A DNA stretch of 64,000 bases from the NCBI GenBank assembly GCA_016169945.1, contig JADLSH010000387.1:3286001-3350000 (forward strand), written 5' to 3'. Positions 54,201-64,000 of the stretch are shown here, one piece after another. The notes under the pieces are model-generated. The model ran no database searches. It saw only the letters and a program-made list of their open reading frames with translations, and was not told the DNA's origin. A program made the position numbers and the translations under genes. The stretch is from Trachythela sp. YZ-2020. Taxonomy: Eukaryota; Cnidaria; Anthozoa; Malacalcyonacea; Clavulariidae. Within the stretch, counting starts at the first letter, position 1, and the number at the start of each line of letters is the position of its first letter.

Positions 54201-54545
54201 CCGACGAGTTAGCCCGTCATCTATTCATTAAAAATCATCAAGGTTGTACTCCTACCCTGCACCAGGGTGGTTCTGCTGCGGTCCTCTGTGATCTAATGGC
54301 GCCCCTTTTACACGGAACGTTTGTCGATTGTTGGGTCCACCATCGAGGCTGGTATAAGTGGTCACTGTGACGGCTCCGTATTGTTGATGCTACCGAAGCT
54401 GCCTCGGAAGGTTCCATTATGATTCAAATCATAAGGCGGTAGAACAGTGCAGCGTATCTTTCCTACATCCGGATTGTAGTTATTAGCATATTGTCGGTTC
54501 CTTTTCATTGGGGATTGGGTGCCTCCCTAGATTCTCCCCTTGCTT
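51213..54545. other. Gene-free stretch of mixed composition
   Basis: Slightly richer in GC than the rest. Text near 52000 (GCTCTGAAGCACGACGTTTT) and 52515 (GCGTTGAAGCACGGTGTCTT) is related, so a repeat of about 500 bp may be present twice. Parts of 53500-54500 look like decayed coding sequence, but no domain is recognisable in any frame. Confidence 0.35.
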
Positions 54546-54630
54546 AGCCTACGTACCTGGCGGTTTTAAGGGGTCGCTGCCCGCGCCTCAACCCCTGACC
54601 CCTTAATACCGCCAGCTACGCAGGCTACCC
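54545..54630. repeat. Foldback with CCGCCAG arms
   Basis: AGCCTACGTACCTGGCGG and AAGGGGTC pair with GACCCCTT and CCGCCAGCTACGCAGGCT. Arms of about 30 bp. Confidence 0.75.
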
Positions 54631-55747
54631 CTTGTTCCAGTGGTGGGTGCTGATGATACTTACAGTCAGTTTATGGAGCCAAGTGTCCATGGCAATCTGC
54701 CGAGGCACTTCTTCAAGTATACATAACAATTGATATGTACTTGAAGAGACTGGCCGTCTCTGGAGGTCTGCCTTGGCAGAATTGTCATGGCAAGCTCCTG
54801 TTGCTACAATAATTAGCGTTACGTATTTTGCTGCTTTTGCCATTGCTGTTTGCCAGTTTTGCTATTGCTGTTTTCCAGTTTTGCCATAACTATTTGCAAG
54901 TTTTACCACTTTTCCCGCTTACCGGGATGAAGTCAAGAAACCAAATTTCCGATTTTGCCGCTTAATTTGACGATTTTTACGTAGTCTCATGTTTGTTTTA
55001 CAAACAAGCATCAAATATGTTGCCAAACCAGTGCTATTTATTGCAAAAACCCAAGGCCAAGAAGAAAAAAAATTGTTAAAATATTTGTGTTAATTGAGGG
55101 GGGCATTGGGGGGTACACCGAACCGCAATACCGCACACAAAATTGTCAAAAACCGAAATAGGAAAATACGGATCAGAAAAGAATCACGGATCCCACCCAA
55201 CGGGACGGTTAAAGATGTCCCGATTCGATTTTTATAGAATTTGACTGCCACTCATCAAATCACCATCTCCAACACCTGTCATGGACTTGGTACCCAAAAT
55301 TCACGAACCTAACAACTCAGGTACACCCATTGATAGGGCGCCCGTGATAAAAACAGTTTAACAAAGTTCTATCTATGTGCTATACCTTGACCATTAATTT
55401 TACTCTAGAAGCATGAAAATATATATAGCTGTCACCATTTCATTCATAAAGTATTAGTTTTGGATACAAAATTGTAAACAAAGCTGACAGGTGTGTGAAC
55501 AGACTGTACCGCATTGTTAACTCTTATCTTTCCATGCCGACATCAGCATTGACAGAATCTCTATATATCTCACCACATCGCATACATAGCTCATACATTG
55601 CTTGTATATTCATGTATTTTTCACCTACCTTCCAGAGTAATGAATTCTGTAATGTGATTTCCATATTTTGTTTACACTTTGTTTTGACTAAATCATTCTG
55701 ATTGGTCTATTTTTATCACGCGACTGTTTTTGTATTCACTATAAAAG
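54631..55747. other. Intergenic, no gene supported
   Basis: TTTTGCCATTGCTGTTTGCC-type words repeat three times at 54830-54900. No coding signal. Confidence 0.4.
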
Positions 55748-56493
55748 CATGTTTTTTTGGTTTGGTGGAAAACGCGGACTGCGGGCTGCGGACTGCGGAC
55801 TGCGGACTGCCTCTTCATTTATAGAAAATATTTTGCCTTTGGGTTGTGGGAGAAATATTGTCGCACTACTGCGCATGCCCATCTCGAAGTTTATGAAAAA
55901 TACGATATTGTTATTAAATAATTTATAATAAAAGCTATAAATGTTCAACCTTCCATTAGCTCTCTCTTCAAATCGCCGGTGCGCTAGTGTAGTTGTCTAT
56001 ACACTCGCTTTTTATACTCTATACCACATATCTTAACCTAACATATGCACGCAACTTACTGATTGACGATTGTGTTGTTGTTCTTTACCCATTATATGCT
56101 TTTGTTGATCTGTAGTGAACAAATACGTTGAATTACCCTGCGATTAACATTTTGAAAAACATGATGGCAAGAACGCAATCAACGTCATTTTTAAATGTTT
56201 ATTGTTCAAAGTTTGTCTGATGTTTATTGTTCAAATGTTTGCTCGGGAATGCTCCTTTTTACGCGTTATGATAAAATTTGTAAAAACACATGTCAAATGA
56301 ATTATAAGCACACCGATAAAGATTATATTTTTCCTTTTACATATATTCATGCAATAAAAGAGACAAAATCGCGGATCTTCTCTGAGATTGGGATGTTTAA
56401 ATACACGATGTTTTTCTTTAACAATCATGTTTTTCTACATGGATATTGTGAAAAATATAAAATTTCAATGAACATATATCTTAACATGTACTA

Positions 56494-56736
56494 TTATGCA
56501 GTGGCGGAAGAATATGCAGGTTGCTGGCGTAGCTGTTGCGCGAAGCCGTTGTTTGCTATGTAAGAATTATGTGTAATTATAGGACAATGCTGTGGCGTTG
56601 GTTGAGGCTGTAAAGGTTGTAGTGCAACTCTCTGCGGTGCCGTGGTGGCTGAAACTGTACTGCTCAGTACTCCCTGTACAGATGGTGGTATTGGTTGTAA
56701 AAATTGTGCTGGTAATTGTGATAAAACACCACACAT
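56494..56736 (-). CDS. Q/P-rich open frame in the spacer, unknown
   Basis: An 80-codon frame starting in the inner end of the right arm: MCGVLSQLPAQFLQPIPPS and then QPLQPQPTPQHCP and QQLRQQPAYSSATA. It is rich in Gln, Pro, Ser and Ala, with mixed codons and no simple repeat. No family is recognised. It could be an exon carried by the element or chance. Confidence 0.2.
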   Translation of the reverse strand: MCGVLSQLPAQFLQPIPPSVQGVLSSTVSATTAPQRVALQPLQPQPTPQHCPIITHNSYIANNGFAQQLRQQPAYSSATA

Positions 56737-56872
56737 TTAAAAATGACGTTGATTGCGTTCAAGAGTACATGTTAAGAAAGTAAAAACTCTTGCCATCATG
56801 TTTTTCAAAATGTTAATCGCAGGGTAATTCAACGTATTTGTTCACTACAGATCAACAAAAGCATATAATGGG

Positions 56873-57683
56873 CAGTCCTTGAAACTCAGGTCGGCATTCG
56901 GCAATGCCGACCTAAATGCCGACCTGCAAAGCGATGTGTAGATTTAGGTCGGCAAAATTTTGCCGACCTACTTTCAAATACGTCTCGGCATCTTTCACAT
57001 ACGCATTTTCAACGATGATGTTTTAATTATCAGGTTTTGATCATTAGCTTGCGTATCAAAATACGCTTTGCGAGTATCAAATTTAATTAAATCACCATTG
57101 ATTGACATGTTTACGCACAAGCAATACATATTTTCGTGCAGGGGTTTTCCCAGTGGGTTTTCCCCATTTTTCAGCGCAACTGTTTTTGCGTATTTATAGT
57201 CTACAGGTTTAAAATAAGCATTGTTTTAGGGAAAAAATGCTTAATTGTAGTGTCTAGTGAGTATCTTGTTTATACTGCAAGTGTTTGAGTAGCGTGCAAG
57301 ATTTTCCAGACATTGGCAATTGACACTTGAAGTATTATGTAAAAAGTACTGTAATCTTAACATGTAATGACTAAATATACAACAACAAGACCTTAGCTAG
57401 CATGACTCCCGTGAATAGGCAAATATTTTAGCGCTCACGATCTTGTCAATGGCTGTCAATGGAATTTGCTTGCTCATGATCATGCTATATGTACATGCAC
57501 TGTTCGATTGGAGTTCAAACATTTTGTTAGTTGTTTTGTTTGCAATTGGCTATTAATTGCGGTTTATAAATACGCGTATTATTTGTTTGGATTATTATAC
57601 GTTTGGATTATTGTCTATTTGTTTTCGGAAAATATTTGCCGACCTAGATTGAGAATTATCGCTTTCGGGAGTTTCAAGGACTG
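56873..57683. mobile_element. 811-bp TIR element inserted in the right arm
   Basis: Termini CAGTCCTTGAAACTC and GAGTTTCAAGGACTG are perfect inverts. AATGGG flanks both ends (56867-56872, 57684-57689). The left arm of the large inverted repeat shows the unbroken site. Inside are repeated GCCGACCTAAAT / AGGTCGGCA words. No transposase seen. Confidence 0.88.
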
Positions 57684-57884
57684 AATGGGTAAAGAACAAC
57701 AACACAATCGTCAATCAGTAAGTTGCGTGCATATGTTAGGTTAAGACATGTGGGTATAGAGTATAAAAAGAGAGTGTATAGACAACTACACTAGCGTACC
57801 GGCGATTTGAAGAGAGAGCTAATGAAAGGTTGAACATTTAAAGCTTTTATTATAAATTATTTAATAACAATATCGTATTTTTCA

Positions 57885-58047
57885 TAAACTTCGAGATGGG
57901 CATGCGCAGTAGTGCGACAATATTTCTCCCACAACCCAACCACCAAATATTTTCTATAAATATCCGCATAAACTTCGAGATGGGCATGCGCAGTAGTGCG
58001 ACAATATTTCTCCCACAACCCAAAAGGCAAAATATTTTCTATAAATG
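57885..58047. repeat. Tandem duplication of about 80 bp in the right arm
   Basis: ATAAACTTCGAGATGGGCAT to CACAACCCAA and the following AAATATTTTCTATAAAT occur twice. The left arm has only one copy. Confidence 0.88.
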
Positions 58048-58109
58048 AAGAGGCAGTCCGCAGTCTTCCACCAAACCTGTTTTTTTCACGACCCACACTA
58101 CCAAGTACC

Positions 58110-58150
58110 AACCTCCAGACGAAGACCCTTTGTTCAAAACGTCGAAGTTC
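58110..58150 (+). ncRNA. Degenerate hammerhead-like motif
   Basis: CAGACGAAGACCC, TTTGTTC, AAAACGTCGAAGTTCTT. It resembles the better copy at 58698 but has changes in both conserved core strings, so it is probably inactive. Confidence 0.3.
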
Positions 58151-58584
58151 TTGTGATATTTTTCATGTAGTTTGACCCTCCAAACCCTCAAGCATATTGT
58201 CTTCTATATTTAGTCGTTTGAGAAAACCTTGTCTTTTGAGAAAATCATGTAATAAGTTCGATATTTAACTCTCACATACATTGCTGCATACCTCTATGCA
58301 GTATGCATTTGTATGTATCGGTAGTATGGATGGTCTCGCTACCTACAATCTCTGTCAAAAATTATGGGCCATATACTGTAAATTCATACTATTTTATAGG
58401 CCAAGGAGCCTCCGTGGCCCACGTTCCATGTTGAACCCCCCCCCCCAAAAAAAATATCTTCTCGAAGAAAGGCCGTCTGTTGATCTGACCGCAAAATTGA
58501 AATAGGTGGGAGAGGGTGGAAGAAATTAATAGAACAAACTATAGTATGATATCGTAGACTTTAATTCAGCGTCGGCCACGGACA

Positions 58585-58781
58585 TATAGAACAAATTGAG
58601 GGTTGCTTCGCGTGTGCCTAAAAGATATAAACAAAATCTCGACGTTTCGAGCTAAAGCCCTTCGTCAGGAGAAATTAGTAATTTCTACTAATTTCTCCTG
58701 ACGAAGGGCTTTAGCTCGAAACGTCGAGATTTTGTTTATATCTTTTAGGCACACGCGAAGCAACCCTCAATTTGTTCTATA
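58585..58781. repeat. 197-bp near-perfect palindrome with hammerhead-like text in both arms
   Basis: Arms of about 96 bp and a 5-base loop (ATTTC) near 58683. It begins TATAGAACAAATTGAGGG and ends with its reverse complement. I see no mismatch between the arms. A word TATAGTATGATA flanks it near 58542 and 58778. Confidence 0.92.
58698..58725 (+). ncRNA. Hammerhead-ribozyme-like motif (Penelope-type), mirrored on the minus strand
   Basis: CTGACGA, then A, stem GGGC-TTTA-GCTC, then GAAAC and GTC. CTGANGA and GAAA are the two conserved hammerhead core strings, and GTC is the usual cleavage triplet. A very short stem III (GAAAC-GTC) is typical of the motifs reported in Penelope-like elements. 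The extra A beside the stem departs from consensus. The left arm of the palindrome has the same motif on the other strand. Confidence 0.4.
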
Positions 58782-58982
58782 GTATGATACATGTGAATGC
58801 ATGTTAAATGTAGATCGTCCCACTCAAAGATTGTACACTGGAACCACGCATTCAAGATTTTTGCACCGAAGCCAACCCATTACAACATTTTCTTGTATGT
58901 ATACTGTATAGGTTATCGTATGAGGGATGAGGTGATATCAGTTGTATCGCTCGAGGACGATATCATTATCGTACCGAGAGGG

Positions 58983-59114
58983 ATTTATCACATCTAGTGC
59001 CTTTATCAGGGTGCATGATAAGCAGCGGGAAATAAAAACGATATCGTCCCTAGGGACATATTGTTTTTATGTCACCCTGTTATCGCCCTGATAAAGGCAC
59101 AAGTATGTGATAAA
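58983..59114. repeat. Foldback with TGCCTTTATCAGGG arms
   Basis: TTTATCACAT and TGCCTTTATCAGGG pair with CCCTGATAAAGGCA and ATGTGATAAA. The inner part has a second pair around GATATCGTCC. Confidence 0.75.
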
Positions 59115-59686
59115 CTATATTAATGTCACTGTGATCTTATGCTCATGTGGTGCCGTTGAGAATTCATATCTATGTTATCTACAGACTGGGAATTCAGAAC
59201 TTGTTTGTACGTTTTTGCAGAGAAATACTTTCCTGAGATCAAGGCTTTAAACGATAAAACAGTAGCGTAATTACTATATATTTAGTTTTCAAATAGGCAG
59301 AAAATAACATATTCCTAAAACAATATTCGCCAAAATATCGCATTTTCCACTACGTGGGGAAAGTAGTTTTGTTTGGCCAAGAATAAGATTGAACAATGAT
59401 TGAAAAACGAATTCATTTATTATCGGATTAGTCACATGAGTAAATGATTGTGTTCGTATGCAAAGTTCTACAAGAACTCTACAATGCCGTAATCGTTATC
59501 ATGCTTCTATTTCTTGTTTTCCAAGATTACCGACACGATTGCGTACTTTTGTTTCTCTCTTGAAACCATCTCTTTACAATAATCTATATCACTGTTTTCA
59601 CTAAAACTCGTATAAAAATCTTTGTCGCGCAAATATTTTTTTACAAAGAACGCACTCTAAATAAATAATTCTCTTCAGGAATTTGA

Positions 59687-62600
59687 TCATGACTTGCGGC
59701 TCTTCGAGGACCTAGAAAGATAATAGAACAACAATTAAACCTTAATTTCGTTTTCGCTCACACCCTGGCGATTCTGCATGAATTTTTACCAAACATATTA
59801 CCCCCTTGTAAACAAGCTGTTTTTCCTCCCTTCACCCACTTTGGATTTTGAGATTTGTTCAAATGATAATCGCCATGCACTTAGAGGCGCACTCTCATGC
59901 AGCGCACCCTTGTTTCCAACAAAAATCTGAACCACCGCTACCAATAACATATACAGCAATTTAATCTTATATGCAATATATTTAAAAATCATAAAAAGTA
60001 AAAGACTTGGACACACAAAACAAACATGATACCGATACGTTTATTGGAGGCAACCTTCGATAGCCGGCTGTGAGAACTATATCACAGATTAAGGATATAT
60101 CAGAAGTGTAACTTTTTTCTTTCGATAAAACAGTTAAGAGCGTCATTGTTAAAGACGAATTGTCGGCTTTGTCCATCTGTATATATTTCATCTGTGACTA
60201 TATGTATACTTATTCACCATTACAATAGAAGTTTCCCAAGATAGTTTCGCATCTCATCTCAGGCCACTTTTTGGGAGGGTTTTGGTAAGTATATTTTCCG
60301 AATTGCGTTGTTATTCGACTATATTTAGTACCTATATTTCTTAACCATTCAAGAAGCTTTCTTTTCATGCATTATTTGTTATTCTAAATCTATTTCCTAC
60401 AAAATATCTCAATTTTCGTCGACGTCTAAGCAAACAAAGCTGGTCCGAGTACATATTTCGGACATTAAAATAATCTACAAAATACATATATAGCTACAGT
60501 GCAACACAATAAACACCATTGCAAAAAGTCTATAATAAGGTTAACAACACAGGTATATATATAAATATTCAACTACTTTCAATTCCTTTTGATTTGTTTA
60601 TTTTTTTTCATTATTATAACAATTACAATTTAGACAATTTAGAGACCAAAAAAAAAGGGCTGAACTGGGTGGGAAGGAAAGAACGAGGAACCATAAGACG
60701 AAGGGCATTCGCTCGAAACGTCGAAGTTCTTATTGTATTTTCAGGTAGTTTTACACAACAGTCAACCGCCGAATCTACCCACACTGGCACCGCATGTTCG
60801 AGATATCTTGGGAAACGTCTATTATCAGTCTGGTACACACGTAAAAATCTCACATCTTGTTAACAAGATGCGTTGGAACAGCCTTGTTGCTAGCTTGTCA
60901 ACAACCTGTAACAATGTTGGATTGCAGGACGATACCAAGTTGTTGGAACAATCTGTAACAAGTCTGTTGAGCCAACAAACTTGTAGCAAGTTGTCAACAA
61001 GCCGTTGACAACTTGTCAACAAGCTGAGAACAAAACGAAACTACTTCACTATCAAAGAGAGAGTATAACCAATGAATGTATAGTTCGGAAAGGACGTTTT
61101 ATCCGACCCTTTTTTAAAATCCGATCCACCCGAAATTTTACCAATCCGTCCCCCTTTTTAAACTTTTCATCCCGAAGAATCCTTTTACAACAACTTTCTC
61201 GTTCAAGTGGAAAATGTTTAACCAAATACTATAAAGCATAAGAAATACATGTCAAAGAGCGACAAGACGACGTCCAATTGAAGTATCAAACGAATAATAA
61301 CGCGACACAATGTATAATGTTTTTACTGCTTATTTTATAGACGTAATATAATATAGTCACAAAATAACAATAAATAACAATTAACATCAGCTTCAATTCG
61401 AAGAACCCTTTAAACACTGCATGATTTTAGCTTCTACATATGTTTAACCTTCTGGATGTAAATTTTTTGTTTTAAATTATTAATTTATTTTATTTCGTAA
61501 TTTGTATTCGACGAAATCGAAACTGATCCGATCCGATCCTTTACTCATCCGATCCGATCCGATTTTAATTCGAAAATCGATATTCGAACCGGATCGATCG
61601 AATCGGATCGGATATCGGATAGTTTACACCTTTTCAGAGAACAAAATTTGACAGGTTGACACCTGCAAATGGTGCAGAATTAATATTAAGGTTGTGTAAT
61701 ATCCAAAGAAACTTCCATCAAACAAAATAATCAACATGAACTCAACATTTATTTTTACGAGAGAAAAAACGCTTGTTCTACAATTTTTATGACAGCTTTT
61801 TTTGCTCACCCCTCCCCCTTTTAAATCAACCGACCTCTTTTCTGTGAACCCCCATTATTACAAAACAAATTTCATCCCCCCCTTTCTTGTCTTTTTTGAG
61901 AAGGTTTATCCCCTTAAGAAAGGGGGGGGGGTTCAAACTTTGGAATGAGCTCTTTTAAATCAACAATCATTAATAAGTAAATGGTTGCGAGTTTATGGTA
62001 TGTCATGCAGATTGAGGGTTAATAAATTTATTCCTCTGAAAAGGATGGGGGCCTATTTGAGAGGGGGCGGGGTTAATAGAGGATTTACAATAATCTACAA
62101 AACTGTAGTTACAGGACTGAAATATGAGTAAATTAAAGAGAAAGGGTTAGGCTAAAAGCCAAAGCTTCAAACATTCTGGCCAAGATGACATGCATTCATT
62201 GAATGGTTCATTGACAATAGTCTTATAGTCTTGCCTCTTGATTATAAGTAAAATCATAGGCACCCACCCAAAACGAGAAATTTGCACCCTCCCAAAAAAA
62301 AAAATGTTTGCTCATTCATGACAGGACAGTGACAAGATTGAAATAAATTTAAGATTTTAAACAGACTAAAGACTAAATTTTGACAAAAAGACCTAAAAAA
62401 ACTTCAAAATTTTCTGGGGGTTCTAGCCCCTTACTATGCCAACTATTAGCTTGACCCCCAAGCTTGCTCGTGACTGTCGCACCCTGCGTCTCTCCTCCCC
62501 AAATTTTTGGCACCCCTAAATTTTCTTTTAAAATCTGAAATATAATATATAATTGTCTTAATTGTTGGAAAAATAATAATAGGGGAGACTTTGGTTGAAT

Positions 62601-63985
62601 TGGGATTAGACATGCTGGCATATATACTTTCCATCCTATATTTGTAAGAGGGACATTGCCTATATTCAATGAAAAAATACATCACATACCAGAATGAATA
62701 TAGTTGACTTGGCAATCTGATACAATATTTTGCTATGTTTTGTCTTCTCTGGATTATCTGCTTGTTGTCAGTGACTCTTTTATTGAATTCACAAAATCTT
62801 CTGTACACTCTTGGAAACCCATAATACTAGAAAATACAAAACATTATCCCTTAGTTCTATTAGGTGGATAACACTGAGGTTTCCTGTAAGTGCTCCCTAT
62901 CCCTGGTTGTCAGACTTTTTGAGTGTCAATTCTACAAAACTTTGGATAATTTGAGTTCAGCCTGTGAACAGCTGACTATCACTTAATCTTGATTGTTGTG
63001 CAAGTGAGGTCACAACTCGTTATTGGTTGGCTTCTGCCACTTTGGGTGAGAAATTCCACTGGAATATGTTTGTTCACCTTTGCTCTAAGGGGCATCAATA
63101 ATTATCAACATTTTTACAAGCATACATAGAGTACTCTTGATTTCAACCCTGTCACACCCTCCTAGGACATACTCTTCAATGTTAAACTTCAGGAATGCTT
63201 GATGATAATGGGTCCATAGTTCGACATATTGGTCCCTCCCACCTAGCGTACGGTTGTACGCTTGTGAAAATGTTGATAATTAGGAATGACCTCTGACAAT
63301 AGTTAACTTTAGTTTGATCCATTAGCTGGCAAATTTGCCCAGATGCGCTCTACTTCAGTATTTTACTCTGTCTAACGCCAGACAATTTTACTTTGTGCGG
63401 ATGCAGTTTATTGATGCAGTTTATTTCAATATTTTGCGCTAATGGAGTTTATCTTTGATATTTTGTACGGACGCAGATTAAACAGCAAACTCTGCAATCT
63501 GGTAAACTTTAGTATCATCATAAGTGCCAGAAATGATGTAACACTTTGTCTAATGTAAACTGAACAAAAGTGAGAAACTTAAAGCCTAAGGGTTTTATAA
63601 GTCTTTTATATTCTTAATAAAGCAATATTTAAACATTAACACTCCGAAAAATCCGAACTCATTTTAAATGTTATTGCAAAATCCCTTGTTGAACAATTAC
63701 CTAATATTAATTAAAACGCGTAACAGTAAAGAACAAAATATTAAAAAGATTTACAAAATTCAGCAGCCTTGGCTGAGTCTAACACATTAATTCGTTGTGA
63801 TAACCTTTAATATGGGGATTCAAAATTTCACACTGAAGAGAAATAAATACACATATAATATAATTGCATATAAAAACGTGTACAGAACAAATATATCATT
63901 CACTTACCCGAACAACGGCGTATGCCGAAGCTTTCTTTGCTACCGCTAATGCAATCAGAGCAACGACCTTATCCATTACAAGCAT
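59687..63985 (-). CDS. Probable small membrane-anchored protein, three exons
   Basis: Model: exon 1 63985-63908 (ATG at 63985, donor GTAAGT), exon 2 62826-62690 (acceptor ATTTTCTAG, donor GTATGT), exon 3 59711-59687 (acceptor ATCTTTCTAG, stop TGA). Phases agree and give 79 residues: MLVMDKVVALIALAVAKKA, SAYAVVRYYGFPRVYRRFC, a basic Gln/Arg-rich helix (NKQIIQRRQNIAKY), then SFWSSKSRKS. The first 20 residues are hydrophobic and could be a membrane anchor or mitochondrial signal, and the rest is very basic. I do not recognise the family. A minus-strand AATAAA lies at about 59420-59415. The last exon is short, so its identity is the weakest part of the model. Confidence 0.5.
60224..60823. mobile_element. 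MITE with TTTCCCAAGATA termini, copy B
   Basis: AATAGAAGTTTCCCAAGATA at the left and TATCTTGGGAAACGTCTATT at the right. The interior is the reverse complement of the copy at 6720-7220 (CACAATAAACACCATTGC). About 100 bp of extra sequence includes a hammerhead-like text at 60694-60723. Confidence 0.72.
60694..60723 (+). ncRNA. Degenerate hammerhead-like motif
   Basis: AAGACGA, AGGGC-ATTC-GCTC, GAAACGTCGAAG. The stem and GAAACGTC are kept, but the first core string has lost CT. The downstream text (GAAGTTCTT, TTTTCAGGTAGTTTTA) matches the copy at 58110. Confidence 0.3.
60850..61028. repeat. Array of TTGTCAACAA-like words
   Basis: Variants of CTTGTTAACAAG, TTGTTGGAACAA and TTGTCAACAAG recur about ten times on both strands. 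A degenerate, partly palindromic simple repeat. Confidence 0.65.
61070..62689. other. Intron of the small gene: repeats and G/C tracts
   Basis: GATCCGATCCGATC words cluster at 61525-61620, with related text near 61120. GGGGGGGGGG occurs near 61925. From about 62270 to 62540 comes a stretch like the G-rich MITEs elsewhere. No coding signal is seen before exon 2. Confidence 0.4.
62690..62826 (-). CDS. Second exon of the small membrane-anchored protein
   Basis: YYGFPRVYRRFCEFNKRVTD joins in phase to the first exon. The frame is open past the chosen donor, so the end could be elsewhere. Confidence 0.5.
63313..63400. repeat. Partial copy of the TTAACCCAT MITE
   Basis: TTTGATCCATTAGCTGGCAA, CAGATGCGCTCTACTT and TTTTACTCTGTCTAACGCCA match copy A. 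The right end is missing. Confidence 0.7.
63908..63985 (-). CDS. First exon of the small membrane-anchored protein
   Basis: 26 codons from ATG to a perfect GTAAGTG donor. Hydrophobic VVALIALAVA followed by KK. Another in-frame ATG is three codons on. Confidence 0.55.
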
Positions 63986-64000
63986 CGTAAACAAACTATC

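Larger units (their letters stand above)
55748..58088. mobile_element. 2.3-kb inverted-repeat element with about 450-bp arms
   Basis: The left arm (55748-56198) and right arm (56733-58088) are reverse complements, for example TTTGGTGGAA, CATGCCCATCTCGAAGTTTA and TTGATTGACGATTGTG-type segments. The right arm is lengthened by an 811-bp insertion and by a tandem copy of an 80-bp block at 57885-58047. The spacer is 56199-56732. Confidence 0.85.

Overview
This window is animal nuclear DNA. It is AT-rich, its genes are split by introns with canonical GT..AG junctions, and it is crowded with small DNA transposons, SINEs, foldback repeats and minisatellites. The proteins (POT1, mitochondrial mS31, RBM41, a UBC9 relative) are metazoan. 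The small genes and the mix of tRNA-headed SINEs, hAT-like MITEs and CR1/Jockey-like LINEs suggest an invertebrate, perhaps a cnidarian. The species cannot be fixed from sequence alone.

Layout: (1) 1-7.7 kb has no convincing gene. It holds a 69-bp satellite, a decayed transposase-like stretch, a SINE, hairpins and a MITE. (2) 7.77-17.89 kb, plus strand: a five-exon POT1 gene (telomere single-strand binding) whose joined CDS is exactly in frame (785 codons plus stop). Its first intron holds a LINE nested inside two other elements. (3) 20.93-22.06 kb, minus strand: intronless MRPS31. (4) 22.6-28.1 kb: nested hAT-like elements. (5) 28.23-36.64 kb, plus strand: RBM41 in six exons (353 aa), with a 3.45-kb TIR element in intron 3 and a 17-bp minisatellite just after the stop. 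(6) 37-43.8 kb: a direct duplication carrying LINE remnants, MITEs and foldbacks. (7) 44.28-50.28 kb, plus strand: a seven-exon UBC9-like gene (163 aa) in which the catalytic cysteine is serine. (8) 50.3-59.6 kb: no recognised gene. It holds a 2.3-kb inverted repeat and a palindrome with hammerhead-like motifs. (9) 59.69-63.99 kb, minus strand: a probable three-exon gene for a 79-aa membrane-anchored protein of unknown function.

The most notable observation is the UBC9-like gene. It has intact splice sites and an intact frame along the whole E2 fold, yet three of the four best-known catalytic positions of UBC9 are replaced (C93S, Y87F, D127N in human numbering). That is the pattern expected of a maintained pseudo-E2 of the SUMO pathway. 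POT1 is also unusual: it has a 39-residue tandem repeat in the linker, no room for the Holliday-junction-resolvase-like insertion between its zinc-binding pairs, and an open in-frame tail beyond the stop. The genes are housekeeping neighbours and show no sign of acting as one pathway.
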